A stretch of DNA of 62,572 nt from an uncultured Eubacteriales bacterium (GCA_900548115.1 URJL01000009.1:1-62572); one strand, 5' to 3'. Shown: positions 34,734-44,230, counted from the stretch's first letter. Numbers and translations: made by a program. Notes: generated from the sequence alone by a model not told the origin.

Positions 34734-36404
34734 ATGAAATTTTCGGCACGCATTATTTCCCCGTTGGAAAAGGTATTTTACGATGACAAACTGTCGGCTT
34801 TCCCGAAATATGCCGCCTCGAGCGCATTGCTCGGGGAAAAGCATTCCCTTTCGGTCGCCTATCGTCTCGACGACACGACCGAAAGCGCCTACTTTGACGG
34901 CGGCGTTTTCGTAAAACTCACAGGTGACGCCGCAAAAGGTGCAAGCGTTTATACGGTCGAGCACGTTCCCGCCGTCTTTGCCTGCCCCGCATACGAAAAG
35001 CCCGACCGTTATTTGCGCAGAGCACCCGGACTTTATCCCGACGTACTCAAACCGATCGACGAAAAGACTTCTCTTGTCCCCGTGCAGAACATCACCCACA
35101 GTCTTTGGATCGAGCTGGACACCGACAAAATGCTGAGCGGCGACCACACGCTGACCGTGTCTTTTTATAACGCAAAAGGCGAGGTGCTTGCCAAGGAAAA
35201 GCACACAGTACGCGTGATCGACGCGGTGCTTCCCGAGCAAAAGCTGATGGTGACACAATGGTTCCACACCGACTGTCTCGCCGATTTTTACAAAGTCAAG
35301 GTTTTCTCGCGCGATCATTGGAAAGCCATCGAAAGCTTTATCCGCCTTTATGTTGAACTCGGAAACAATATGCTGTACACTCCTCTCTTTACCCCTCCGC
35401 TCGACACGGCGGTCGGCGGAGAGCGCACGACGGTGCAGACGGTCGATATAACATACGACGGAAACGAATACCGTTTCGGATTCGACAAACTGCGCAAGTT
35501 TATTCGCCTTGCAAAAGACTGCGGTGTGCGCTATTTTGAAATGAGCCACATTTTCACGCAGTGGGGCGCTTATCACGCGCCGAAAATCATGGCGAAGGTC
35601 AGCGGTCGGACGAAGAAAATATTCGGTTGGGAAACAAGCTCGCACAGCACCGAATATGAGGTATTTCTCGCCGCATTTCTGCCCGCCCTGCGCACGGTTC
35701 TGACCGAAGAGGGCATTGCAAAATGTACCTATTTCCACATCTCCGACGAACCGTCTCTCCAACACCTCGAAAGCTACCGCACCTGCAGCAAAATTCTTCG
35801 CAAGTATCTGCCCGACTTTCCGATCATGGATGCCATGAGCAATGTAGAATTCTGCGACGAGGGGCTTTTGGACACGCCTGTTCCCTTTCTTGCGCACGTA
35901 AAGCCTTTCTTCGAGCGAAATCCTCGTCCGCGTTTTACATACTATTGCGGCGCGAATGCCAACATCATGGGGCGCGCCTTGGGCATGCCTTCTTGCCGCA
36001 ACCGCATTTCGGGCGATCTGTTTTATATCCACGACGTGGACGGCTTTTTGCATTGGGGATACAATTTCTACAACACCTGCCGTTCGACCGAGCATATCGA
36101 CCCGTTTGCCGTAACCGATGCGGGCAAGCTGTTTTGCGCGGGTGATTCTTTCATCGTTTACCCGGGAAATAATTTCACGGCGCTGCCCTCGATCCGCGCT
36201 TTTGTTTTCCGTGACGGACTTCAGGATATGCGCGCCCTTATGCTTTGCGAAAAGCTGTGCGGGAAAGACACGGTTCTGAACATTCTGAAAGGCGCAAACG
36301 GCGGCATTCTTCCCGCCCTTACCGAAGTGCCGCAAGACGATTATTACACGCAGAAAGTGCGAGAGGCGGTCAACAGCGCCATTGAAGCCGCATTGAAAAA
36401 ATAA
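34734..36404 (+). CDS. DUF4091 glycoside-hydrolase-like protein
   Basis: A 556-residue protein without a signal peptide. An N-terminal beta-rich region (to about residue 165) is followed by a TIM-barrel-like region (QWFHTDCLADFY, FEMSHIFTQWGAY, FHISDEPSLQHLE) and the DUF4091 C-terminal part (HWGYNFYN, RAFVFRDGLQDMRAL). The HISDEP segment holds the likely catalytic acid pair. These proteins are glycosidases of uncertain specificity in gut Clostridia. AAAGGAG lies before the ATG. It follows the ANTAR gene by 53 bases and ends in a strong terminator. Confidence 0.87.
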   Translation: MKFSARIISPLEKVFYDDKLSAFPKYAASSALLGEKHSLSVAYRLDDTTESAYFDGGVFVKLTGDAAKGASVYTVEHVPAVFACPAYEKPDRYLRRAPGLYPDVLKPIDEKTSLVPVQNITHSLWIELDTDKMLSGDHTLTVSFYNAKGEVLAKEKHTVRVIDAVLPEQKLMVTQWFHTDCLADFYKVKVFSRDHWKAIESFIRLYVELGNNMLYTPLFTPPLDTAVGGERTTVQTVDITYDGNEYRFGFDKLRKFIRLAKDCGVRYFEMSHIFTQWGAYHAPKIMAKVSGRTKKIFGWETSSHSTEYEVFLAAFLPALRTVLTEEGIAKCTYFHISDEPSLQHLESYRTCSKILRKYLPDFPIMDAMSNVEFCDEGLLDTPVPFLAHVKPFFERNPRPRFTYYCGANANIMGRALGMPSCRNRISGDLFYIHDVDGFLHWGYNFYNTCRSTEHIDPFAVTDAGKLFCAGDSFIVYPGNNFTALPSIRAFVFRDGLQDMRALMLCEKLCGKDTVLNILKGANGGILPALTEVPQDDYYTQKVREAVNSAIEAALKK

Positions 36405-36447
36405 GTCCGATCGGACAATCTCCGATAAGAAAACACGATAAAACAGC

Positions 36448-36483
36448 GACAGCCCGAACCGAAAACGGTTCGGGCTGTTCTGT
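36448..36483 (+). terminator. Terminator after the DUF4091 gene
   Basis: CAGCCCGAACCG (36450-36461), loop AAAA, CGGTTCGGGCTG (36466-36477), then TTCTGT. Confidence 0.85.
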
Positions 36484-36581
36484 CCATCTCATCGAAAAAA
36501 ATCGAAAAAACGCGACGAAACGCAAAGCAAACACAGTACGATGCTGAGGGCAAATCCGATCACGCGTGCACACACACGACT

Positions 36582-36652
36582 CACATTCATATTCGCACTC
36601 TCACTCGTGTACTCATATTCGCATTCACATTCGCATTCGTATTCATATTCGC
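36582..36652 (+). repeat. Degenerate hexanucleotide tandem repeat (YATTCR)
   Basis: About twelve imperfect copies of a six-base unit such as CATTCA, TATTCG and CATTCG follow each other, ending at a CGCGAG. The gap from 36405 to 36828 otherwise holds only two terminators. Related CATTCG/ATTCGCA motifs recur until about 36770. No coding gene is supported here. Confidence 0.75.
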
Positions 36653-36792
36653 GCGAGCGCTTGCACTTCCATTCGCATTTTTAACAAATTCGTACTTGTA
36701 TGCGCTCGTGCATTTGCACGCGCACACGCGCTCCAAATTGCACTCGGTTTTGGAGAGCGCATGGATTCGCATTATCGATGTTTCGGGCAAGA

Positions 36793-36821
36793 AAAAAACT
36801 CTCCGAACGGAGAGTTTTTTT
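36793..36821. terminator. Bidirectional terminator next to the 37-residue peptide gene
   Basis: AAAAAACTCTCCG pairs with CGGAGAGTTTTTTT. On the minus strand it lies 7 bases after the stop codon of the small peptide gene. Confidence 0.9.
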
Positions 36822-36828
36822 CGCGTGA

Positions 36829-36942
36829 TTAAACTTTGCCCCACGGATCCTTGAAATCGTTGTCACCGTAGCTTGTAGTAATTACATCTTCGGTCTCATA
36901 AACGATCACATCAAGAATCGGGCTCTCGTACATTTCTTTCAT
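36829..36942 (-). CDS. 37-residue peptide of unknown function
   Basis: The peptide starts MKEMYESPILDVIVYETED and continues VITTSYGDNDFKDPWGKV. AGGTGG lies upstream of the ATG, an extended -10 promoter lies 30 bases further, and a strong terminator follows at once, so this is a compact complete gene. Small peptides of this style (aromatic or hydrophobic start, acidic middle, ED-VITTS, Gly/Asp-rich end) occur in gut Clostridia without known role. A signalling or modified peptide is possible, but no modification enzyme is near. It lies downstream of a 1786-residue surface protein on the same strand. Confidence 0.72.
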   Translation of the reverse strand: MKEMYESPILDVIVYETEDVITTSYGDNDFKDPWGKV

Positions 36943-36971
36943 AGAAAATACCACCTTCCCTAGATATGGTC

Positions 36972-36980
36972 ATTATAACA
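36972..36980 (-). promoter_or_regulatory. Extended -10 promoter of the small peptide gene
   Basis: On the minus strand TGTTATAAT matches the extended -10 TGnTATAAT. No good -35 box is visible. It lies 30 bases upstream of the start codon. Confidence 0.65.
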
Positions 36981-37036
36981 TAAATCATCTGTAAATGTAT
37001 GACTGCATTGTAAACTTTCAACAGTTTTCTTCCGGA

Positions 37037-37058
37037 CACCGCAAATTACTTTGCGGTG
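37037..37058 (-). terminator. Weak hairpin after the 1786-residue protein gene
   Basis: CACCGCAAA pairs with TTTGCGGTG around a four-base loop, 53 bases past the stop codon. No clear U-run follows on the minus strand, so termination may be partial. Confidence 0.45.
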
Positions 37059-37111
37059 CCGGGAGAAGTTGATTATTCTACGTAAATCGTACAAGAAGCA
37101 GAAGCCTGTAT

Positions 37112-40100
37112 TTACTCAGCGCTTTCTACAGCCGTTACGATACCCTGGAAGTAGGTTCTGGCTTCTTCGGTGATGGTAGTGTCTTCAAGAGCAGCCTTAG
37201 CGATTGCATAGATGCTGGTGGAGTACTGCTCACCGTAGATGTAAGCACCGTCCTTCTTGATGTACGTTACAGCCGTATATTCGGTAGCATACGTATCTGC
37301 CGTAAAACCGGTCATGGCAGCGGTATAACGCTTATACTCGCCTGCCTTTTCGTCGTACAGCTTTGCTGCAGGAACAACAGCGGGATTGTAATTCTTTTCG
37401 TTGTAGGTGTAAGAAGCGTCTGCCTTGAGCAGATTGTTGTTCAGAACCTTCGTCGGGAGAACTACAAAGCCGTATTCGCAGTCTGCATAAGCCGCTTCGG
37501 TTTCAGCCGTATACTTCGCGATAAAGCGTAGAGCCTGGGGATCGTCGAGACGGATCTGAGCACCGTCTACCGTGAGACCTGCGGAAACATTTGCGCCCTT
37601 GCGGAAATTGTAGATACCTGCTTCGGCAAGTTCGTAGGTGTCGCCGGTCTTAAAGTTTGCACCGTTTACGAGATTTGCATCTTCGTTGAAGGTAACGGTC
37701 GTACCGTTAACCGTTGCATCAACGCCGTTAAGCTTGGCAACGATTGCACCGTGTTCCATGATCGAGCCGACCGTAAGACCGGTTTCGGGCTTCGAAACAA
37801 TCACGATCTTTCCGTTGACCTGATTCATGTAGCCTTTTTTGATATCTGAAATTGTGCCGCCGTTATGCTCAATCAAAATATCGCCGTTGAGCTTAAAGGT
37901 ACCGGTCACGCCGGAATAGCCGTCGCCGCCGGTAAAGGAGGCTCTGCCGCCGTTAACAACAAGCTTAAAGTTACCGGTCCAGGTCCTTTCGGAGCCTGCG
38001 TTGATGTAATACGGACCTGCCTGAACCGTAACGACGCCGCCGTTGACGGTAACGGTCTGATCCAGATCCATGTTTTGGTTGCTGAGACCGGCATGAAGCG
38101 TTACGGTGTAAGGCGTTCCGCTTGTATTGAAGCCGTCGCCGAAGGTGATGTTGTGACCGTTGCCGGACATCTGCTTCCATTGTTTGGTGGACTTCAGCGT
38201 GATATTGCGGAATTCGGTTTCGCCGCGGAATCTGAGGTCTTCTCCGTAGGTGAGAATACCGGTTCCGTCGCCGTCGATGATCAGTTTGCCGCCGAAGGTG
38301 GGCAGATCATAGGAATCTTCCTGACCGTAGGTGCCGATAATCTTGACGGTGACCTCACCGCACGAAAGGTTCTTCGTGATAGCCGATACGCGGTCAAGCG
38401 TCTTAACGGGAGCGGTCGGATCGTTACCGATCACGGTGTCATTGCCGTTTGCGGCGTCGACATAGAAGGTAACGGGGAAATTCGCCCAAACACCCGTAAG
38501 GTTGAGCGCGGTAGCGTCGGTAGGAACCTTAATTACACTGCCGATTGCGTAGAAGGTGCCATCATACTTCCAACCGATAAGAGCCGCATCTTCCGTCGAT
38601 TCGCGACCCGGAACGACATAATCCACACCCTTGTAGGTAGTGTCGGTCTCGCCGTCGTCGAAATTAACGGTTACGGTATCGCCGGCAACTACGAAGGCGA
38701 GGTCGGTATTGCCCTCTGCCAGCGTTACTACGCCGGATTCCGAAATCTTGCCGATGCCGTTAGCGTCGGAGCGGGCAATTTCATACCCCTCGGGGATGAC
38801 CACGGTGAGTTTGCCCATTGCGGACGAAATAACCCGGGCCCCCTCGGGAAGCTCTCCGACCTTTACATAGTACTCGCCGCCGGTGATAATCGTGTTGGGG
38901 TTTCTGCCGGAGCTGTCGGCAACGGTATTGTTGCTGTTGATGCTGAGAACCTGGAGACCGCCCTTGAAGTTGTTCTTGCTGACGGTCTTGCTTCCGCCGA
39001 CCTGAATCTGGATGTTGTTCTGATTGTCATAAACATTCACAAAGAGCGGGCCGTTTACGGTAACGTTACCGGTATCGTTACCGACACTCAGGCAACTGGC
39101 AAAGCTTGCGGTAGGCAATACATTGAAGGTTAACGAACCGTTGTACGTAAGCGTAGACCAGTTCGAGAGATCGGCAAAGTTGATTCTGCTTGCCAAATTG
39201 ATGATCATATCGCTTGCGCAACCTGCAGCGGAAACTTCTACATTGTAGCTGCCGTCCGATTTCTTAGCCTTAAAACCTTCACCGATGGTGAATTCGGGAA
39301 GCGACGGCTGAATCGGGTGGTTAGGCTCGGCGCCGGGGTTGTAATCCTCAATATAGGAGAGTGTAAACGAGCCGTTTCCGGTGACTTTTACTCGACCGTC
39401 AAAATTCGCCCCCAATCTTTCAAGCGAAGCGTTTTCATAAACCATGCCGCTTGCGGGATCTTTACCGGTGACGGTAACATCCGAATTGATTGCGGAAGAG
39501 AACCATTTAACGCGATCCATGACCACGATAACGGCATTGTCGGTGCCGGCAGCCGCAATCGCTGCGTTAATTGTTGCAAAAGGAGTTTCGGCAGTCTTAC
39601 CGTCGTTCGTATCGACGCCGGTAGATGCCACGTAGTAAGTAAGGCTTGCCGGATCACGCCACTGTGCAGTCAGCACAACGTTTTCGGCAGGCATCTTGAA
39701 GGTGTCTCCGATGTTGTAAGTCGTTCCGTTATAAGCATATCCGTCGAACGACTTTTTGCCGTTGGTGAAGTGCATATCCAAAACGAGAACGTCGCTGTCG
39801 GGATAGTACGAACCGCCGTCTACAGTAAGACCGTTACCGTCGCTGTAGGTTACGGTATACCTTTCCGCACTGGGAATACCGAAGGTGACCTTCTGAAGGG
39901 TCTGACTCTTTTCGATCGGATAGTAGCCGTCTTTGTCCGCTTCTACCAATACATCGTTTACATATACTTCGGTAGCTTTTGCGTTATCGGCAGTGAGGGT
40001 AAATTTCACTTCTTTGCCGACGATTTTGTAATCCGCCTTACCTTCGTAAACCGCTACGCGGTAAGGGGTAAGCCACGATACATAGTCGGCATTTACGTCA

Positions 40101-42472
40101 CCCAAAACAAGCTCGGCATTGTTAAGAATGCACGCACCGGTACCCGTGATTTCCGTCTTTGCGCCGTTGCCGATAGTCGGAACGCTCGCGCCCGACTCAA
40201 TAATGCTCTTGGCGTTGATTACCTGAATCAGGTTGGCAACCTGTGCGGTTTCTTTGGGTGCGTTGTCACTAAAAGCTCCGGATACAAACTTATTGATGGT
40301 ACCGCCGTTTATGATATACGTTACCGTACCGCTGGTATTGGTGGTAAAGTTGCCAAGACCGAGAGATTTGATCTGACCGCCGTTTACGATGATGGTGGTA
40401 TCACCGTTGATCGTAGAAGCCTTACCTATGTCGGAACCGTTGCGGTTAAGCGCACGGAAATCGGTGAAGCTTCCCGCATTGACAACGTAGGTAGTGTTCT
40501 GATTAAGCGTCATGCCACCGGCCGTACTCCAACCGGAAAGCGGTGCGATCTGCGCGACATTCATTTTAGAGCTGTTGAAAGTAATCTTCTGGTCCTTCAG
40601 CGTGTTGTCACCGCTCGTACCGAAGTAGATATTCAACTTACCTTTTCCGGTAAGCGTGCCCTGTTCAAATCCGCAGGACTCGTCGAAGGTCACATCAATA
40701 CCGCCGAAGCCGACAAACGCTTCATCCCAGTTGCGCTCGGTAACGGTGATGATGACATTCTTGAAGACAAGGGTCATATCGTTGCCTCTGAGCTTAGCCG
40801 AAGTGGTAAAGGAAACTTTAGCCGACGAATCGTAACCCGAAATCGTGAGCTCGGAGGAAGCAAAATCCGTCTGATTTTCGAAGAACAGCGTGCCGTTTAC
40901 GACAATCGTGCCGATTCCGCCCATGCTTGCAATATAGGCGTCGGCTTTTGCGAGCGTATCGAAGGTGATCGAAGAATCGACACCATCGATCGCAGTCTTG
41001 CTGTAATATACGGTAGGACGCTCTGCGTAATATGCCGCAAAGGAAACGGCGCTGCCGTCGTATTCATAAGCGCTGCCTGCGGCATAGACCTTATCGTCCG
41101 CCGAGCACTTCCAGCCCATGAAAAACGTACCGTCTTCGGGATCGTAAACGGGCGCTGCGGGAAGCGTTACGGTCGTATCGGGAGCCCACTTTTCAACAAA
41201 GGAGGTTTCGCCGTAGGTAAAGGTGATCTCGTTCGGAGTGCCGAACTCGGCCATGAAACCGGTGATCTCACCGAAATCATACGACGCACCGGCTGCATAA
41301 AGCTCGTTGTCGTAATCGTTTCTCCAACCGATAAAGATCTGTCCCTCGGGCGCTGCGGGCGCTGCGGGAAGGGTCACGGTCGTGTAGGAATACCATGTTT
41401 CATTCTGCGTACTCTCGCCGACAACAAACGGAACCTCTACGGGCGCCTTAACCTTGGCGTAAAAGTCTTCTACCTTTCTGCGGTTGATAAAGATCTCATC
41501 GCCGGGCTGATAGAGCCGATTTGTGTCATTCGCATCGATCCAGCCGAGGAAGGTTCCGTTTTCGGGAAGCGATCCGGCGGGGAATTCGGGAAGCGCATAA
41601 GACGTAAGGTATGTAGGCGCAGCCGTTTCCATAACGATGCCCTGACTGTAGTCAAGCGAATTCGCATACAGCTTTACGGTCGCCGTATCGGTCGGATAGT
41701 TCGACGCGACGGTAGGATCCTTGCTCCAGATGATCGTATCGCCGATGTACATTACATCGCCCTTTTTCATCTGATAGTTGCCGTCGCCCTGATAGTAGAT
41801 CTTGTTCTGACCCATGCGGCCGCCGACATATTCCGAAGGAACCGCGCCGAGATTGAACACGGCGGTAGTCCACTCGTTGGCAACGATCGGCTCGGATTCG
41901 GCAGCGAGACTCAATTTATTGGAGATCGCGCCGTCTGTTCCGACGCCGGCACCCCACTGCAGCCACTTCATTTTCTTACCGGTGAGATCCACACCGATTT
42001 CGTCGGTCTCATCGCGGCCGGTGGTGTCGTAGTAGTACTGAACGGATACATACATCTGCTCGCCGTATAACGGAATTCTTCCGTACTCATCCCGGTAATG
42101 CTCGGGATTGTTGTACATACAGAAATTCACGCCGAAATTCTCGGATGTAACCACCGTTCCGTCTTTGCCGGTGTAATAGATTCTGCCGTCCTTAAGATCG
42201 GTTCCGATCTTGATGGACTTCAGATTCTCGTGACCGTCAAATTCCACGCCGCTCTTGACGTCAAGACCGACAAGGCCGTAGGATTGGCTGTCCGCATTGA
42301 CCCAGATCGCTTCGGCACCGCTCGTACCCTTGGCGCCGTTTTTACCGTAGTAAAAACCGTAAGTGGTGTCCGGCATCGGAGCTCCGTCGGCAGCTGCCGA
42401 CAGGAACGTGAAGGGGATGACAGACATCACGGTCAGTACCGCAAGAACGATACTCAGGATTCTGTTTTTCAT
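37112..42472 (-). CDS. Large secreted beta-helix surface protein (1786 residues)
   Basis: Residues 1-28 are a signal peptide (AVLTVMSVIPFTFLSAAA). Up to about 300 is an unassigned N-terminal domain. Residues about 300-480 hold several InlB/Listeria-Bacteroides-type repeats (TTVTLPAAP...FIGWR...YAAGASYDF). Then come beta-helix regions, with new units opening at YYVASTGVDTNDGKTAETPF near 944 and FYVDAANGNDTVIGNDPTAP near 1337. Residues about 1627-1786 form a C-terminal domain (GAQIRLDDPQALRFIAKY) shared with the 2464-residue protein in this window. No LPXTG, SLH or transmembrane anchor is seen. The role may be adhesion or glycan binding. AGAGGAG precedes the ATG. Confidence 0.85.
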   Translation of the reverse strand: MKNRILSIVLAVLTVMSVIPFTFLSAAADGAPMPDTTYGFYYGKNGAKGTSGAEAIWVNADSQSYGLVGLDVKSGVEFDGHENLKSIKIGTDLKDGRIYYTGKDGTVVTSENFGVNFCMYNNPEHYRDEYGRIPLYGEQMYVSVQYYYDTTGRDETDEIGVDLTGKKMKWLQWGAGVGTDGAISNKLSLAAESEPIVANEWTTAVFNLGAVPSEYVGGRMGQNKIYYQGDGNYQMKKGDVMYIGDTIIWSKDPTVASNYPTDTATVKLYANSLDYSQGIVMETAAPTYLTSYALPEFPAGSLPENGTFLGWIDANDTNRLYQPGDEIFINRRKVEDFYAKVKAPVEVPFVVGESTQNETWYSYTTVTLPAAPAAPEGQIFIGWRNDYDNELYAAGASYDFGEITGFMAEFGTPNEITFTYGETSFVEKWAPDTTVTLPAAPVYDPEDGTFFMGWKCSADDKVYAAGSAYEYDGSAVSFAAYYAERPTVYYSKTAIDGVDSSITFDTLAKADAYIASMGGIGTIVVNGTLFFENQTDFASSELTISGYDSSAKVSFTTSAKLRGNDMTLVFKNVIITVTERNWDEAFVGFGGIDVTFDESCGFEQGTLTGKGKLNIYFGTSGDNTLKDQKITFNSSKMNVAQIAPLSGWSTAGGMTLNQNTTYVVNAGSFTDFRALNRNGSDIGKASTINGDTTIIVNGGQIKSLGLGNFTTNTSGTVTYIINGGTINKFVSGAFSDNAPKETAQVANLIQVINAKSIIESGASVPTIGNGAKTEITGTGACILNNAELVLGDVNADYVSWLTPYRVAVYEGKADYKIVGKEVKFTLTADNAKATEVYVNDVLVEADKDGYYPIEKSQTLQKVTFGIPSAERYTVTYSDGNGLTVDGGSYYPDSDVLVLDMHFTNGKKSFDGYAYNGTTYNIGDTFKMPAENVVLTAQWRDPASLTYYVASTGVDTNDGKTAETPFATINAAIAAAGTDNAVIVVMDRVKWFSSAINSDVTVTGKDPASGMVYENASLERLGANFDGRVKVTGNGSFTLSYIEDYNPGAEPNHPIQPSLPEFTIGEGFKAKKSDGSYNVEVSAAGCASDMIINLASRINFADLSNWSTLTYNGSLTFNVLPTASFASCLSVGNDTGNVTVNGPLFVNVYDNQNNIQIQVGGSKTVSKNNFKGGLQVLSINSNNTVADSSGRNPNTIITGGEYYVKVGELPEGARVISSAMGKLTVVIPEGYEIARSDANGIGKISESGVVTLAEGNTDLAFVVAGDTVTVNFDDGETDTTYKGVDYVVPGRESTEDAALIGWKYDGTFYAIGSVIKVPTDATALNLTGVWANFPVTFYVDAANGNDTVIGNDPTAPVKTLDRVSAITKNLSCGEVTVKIIGTYGQEDSYDLPTFGGKLIIDGDGTGILTYGEDLRFRGETEFRNITLKSTKQWKQMSGNGHNITFGDGFNTSGTPYTVTLHAGLSNQNMDLDQTVTVNGGVVTVQAGPYYINAGSERTWTGNFKLVVNGGRASFTGGDGYSGVTGTFKLNGDILIEHNGGTISDIKKGYMNQVNGKIVIVSKPETGLTVGSIMEHGAIVAKLNGVDATVNGTTVTFNEDANLVNGANFKTGDTYELAEAGIYNFRKGANVSAGLTVDGAQIRLDDPQALRFIAKYTAETEAAYADCEYGFVVLPTKVLNNNLLKADASYTYNEKNYNPAVVPAAKLYDEKAGEYKRYTAAMTGFTADTYATEYTAVTYIKKDGAYIYGEQYSTSIYAIAKAALEDTTITEEARTYFQGIVTAVESAE

Positions 42473-42550
42473 AAAACTCCTCTTTCCTTTTTAAATTTTG
42501 TTTGACACCATGGTGCGCAAGCAAACCACCGCAGGTATCAGACTACTATT

Positions 42551-42579
42551 ACTATAGCACAAAGAATCCAATTTGTAAA
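42551..42579 (-). promoter_or_regulatory. Sigma-A promoter of the 1786-residue protein gene
   Basis: On the minus strand TTTACA (42574-42579) and TATAGT (42551-42556) are 17 bases apart, about 80 bases upstream of the start codon. The leader contains the short palindrome CACCATGGTG (42507-42516). The rest of the gap up to 42786 shows no gene. Confidence 0.72.
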
Positions 42580-42786
42580 CCGCATTTCCGGCAAAAATTG
42601 TCTATTTACACAAGAGAATCTCGACTTTTTACATTTCGTTCATTTTTCAATCCATGTCCGTATTTTGTGTCCCTCCTCCCCTTTTTTGTTCATTCTTAAC
42701 AAAATACAGTTTTTTTCGCTTCATGCGGGCGGGCAAAAGGGTGAGTAAACGGTATAGAACGATGTATAAGGAGAAAAGAAGCAGCG

Positions 42787-42826
42787 TAAAAAAAGATCCG
42801 TCGGAAGCATTCCCGACGGATCTTTT
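42787..42826 (-). terminator. Terminator after the cysteine desulfurase-like gene
   Basis: AAAAGATCCGTCGG (42791-42804) pairs with CCGACGGATCTTTT (42813-42826), with a long U-run on the minus strand. Confidence 0.92.
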
Positions 42827-42836
42827 CCTTTTCGAT

Positions 42837-43991
42837 TTATTCATCCTTTTCGTCGTGAAGTTTGGACAAAACCGACAAAAAGCGGTCCAATTCCCCTTTT
42901 GTGTTTCCGTGTCCGAGCGAGACGCGAAGTCCGCCTTCCTTTCCGCTCCCGAGCACTTCGTGCGCCGTGGGGGCACAATGCAGACCGCCGCGCGTACAGA
43001 TTCCGTGATCCGAAAGCAGCGAGGACAGGCGATTCGGCGAAAATCCTTTCTTATTCATAAGGACGACCGGCGCCTTCACTCCGTAATCTCCGTATACCGT
43101 AACGCCGTCGATCTCGAAAAGGCGGTCGGTCAAATATCGCGTCATGTGCAGACTTCTTCCGAAGATTTCCTCCGTTCCGACGCTTTTCACAAAGTCAATG
43201 CCCGCCGAGAGCCCGCAGATCCCGGGCGTATTGACGGTTCCCGCCTCCAAACGTTCGGGCAGCGCCTCGCCCATTTCGCGGCTTTCGGACTGCACGCCGT
43301 TTCCGCCCTCGGCAAGCGGCTCGGGCACACGGTCGCCGCAGCAGAGGAGAATTCCCGTTCCCTGCGGTCCGTATAATCCCTTATGTCCCGCAAAGCACAG
43401 AAAATCGGCGTTTAAGACCGACGCGTCCAGCGGAACAATTCCGCCTGCCTGGGCGCAGTCGACGATCAGCGTGATCCCCTTTGCGCGGCAGACCGCGCCG
43501 ATGGCGCGGATCGGAAGGAGCTTTCCGCAAACATTCGATGCCGCCGTCACCACCGCGACGCGGGTATTGTCGCGCAGTGCGCGCTTGAAGCAATAGACCG
43601 TCTGCTCGTCGTCGTCATCGGTCGCGTCAAACAGGCTGTAGGTAACACCGCGCGTCCTCGAAAGGGTATACAGCGGGCGAAGAACCGAATTGTGCTCAAG
43701 ATTGCTTGTCACGACATGATCCCCCGATCGCACAACGCCTTTTATCGCCATATTGAGCGCATAGGTGGTATTCTGCGTAAAAATGACATTTTCGGGCTTA
43801 TCAAAATGAAAAAGCGAACAGACTTTTTCGCGGCATTCATACACGGCGCGCGCCGCGCGCAGGGATAAAGTATGCCCGCTGCGCCCGGGGTTTCCGCCCT
43901 TGGTGCGCAGAGCGTCCTCCATCGCGCGCGAAACGCTTTGCGGCTTCGGATAGCTTGTTGCGGCATGATCCAGATATATCAGTCTCTCCAT
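42837..43991 (-). CDS. Cysteine desulfurase-family PLP enzyme
   Basis: A 384-residue class V aminotransferase fold. MERLIYLDHAATSYPKP opens the protein. The PLP lysine is in FAGHKGLYGPQGTG and the catalytic cysteine in CTRGGLHCAPTAH. These proteins remove sulfur (or selenium) from cysteine and pass it on as a persulfide. This subgroup differs from IscS and SufS and is often found with a DUF3343 protein, which is exactly the gene 17 bases upstream. The sulfur or selenium acceptor is not known. Confidence 0.9.
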   Translation of the reverse strand: MERLIYLDHAATSYPKPQSVSRAMEDALRTKGGNPGRSGHTLSLRAARAVYECREKVCSLFHFDKPENVIFTQNTTYALNMAIKGVVRSGDHVVTSNLEHNSVLRPLYTLSRTRGVTYSLFDATDDDDEQTVYCFKRALRDNTRVAVVTAASNVCGKLLPIRAIGAVCRAKGITLIVDCAQAGGIVPLDASVLNADFLCFAGHKGLYGPQGTGILLCCGDRVPEPLAEGGNGVQSESREMGEALPERLEAGTVNTPGICGLSAGIDFVKSVGTEEIFGRSLHMTRYLTDRLFEIDGVTVYGDYGVKAPVVLMNKKGFSPNRLSSLLSDHGICTRGGLHCAPTAHEVLGSGKEGGLRVSLGHGNTKGELDRFLSVLSKLHDEKDE

Positions 43992-44008
43992 CGTCTGTCT
44001 CCCGCCGC

Positions 44009-44230
44009 TCAGTAATCGATGATTTCAACGATTCGGATGTTCTCTTCCGCAAGGATATTTTCCGCCGCGCGCACTTTTGTCTTTTCAATCCGCAGTCCGT
44101 ATCCGCATCCGCGCAGCGATCGGTTTTTATTCAGTTTTTCAAGGCGGGTCCCGATTCCGTTCCGTGCCAAAAGTCCTTGCGCTTTCAAGGCATAGGTAAC
44201 GGAGCTCATGACCAATATGCTGTACATCAT
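44009..44230 (-). CDS. DUF3343 (putative Se/S carrier-like) protein
   Basis: A 73-residue protein with the DUF3343 pattern. It begins MMYSILVMSSVTYALKAQ and contains RGCGYGLRIE, whose cysteine could carry sulfur or selenium. It ends in a short beta strand (IRIVEIIDY). AAGGAAG lies upstream of the ATG. The cysteine desulfurase-family enzyme follows after 17 bases, so the two likely form a donor-carrier pair. Confidence 0.9.
   Translation of the reverse strand: MMYSILVMSSVTYALKAQGLLARNGIGTRLEKLNKNRSLRGCGYGLRIEKTKVRAAENILAEENIRIVEIIDY

Noticed and set aside
36582..36652. CRISPR-like array
   Set aside because: Units are six bases long with no spacers, and no cas genes are near.
36566..36832. 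Plus-strand frame encoding a His/Ser/Arg/Ile repeat peptide
   Set aside because: It is simply a translation of the hexanucleotide repeat, has no ribosome binding site and runs through a terminator.
37112..42472. Sortase (LPXTG) or SLH anchoring of the two giant proteins
   Set aside because: Neither C-terminus contains the motif, a hydrophobic tail or SLH repeats.
42647..42976. Minus-strand frame upstream of the 1786-residue protein gene
   Set aside because: It overlaps the end of the desulfurase gene and its terminator, and has no domain or ribosome binding site.
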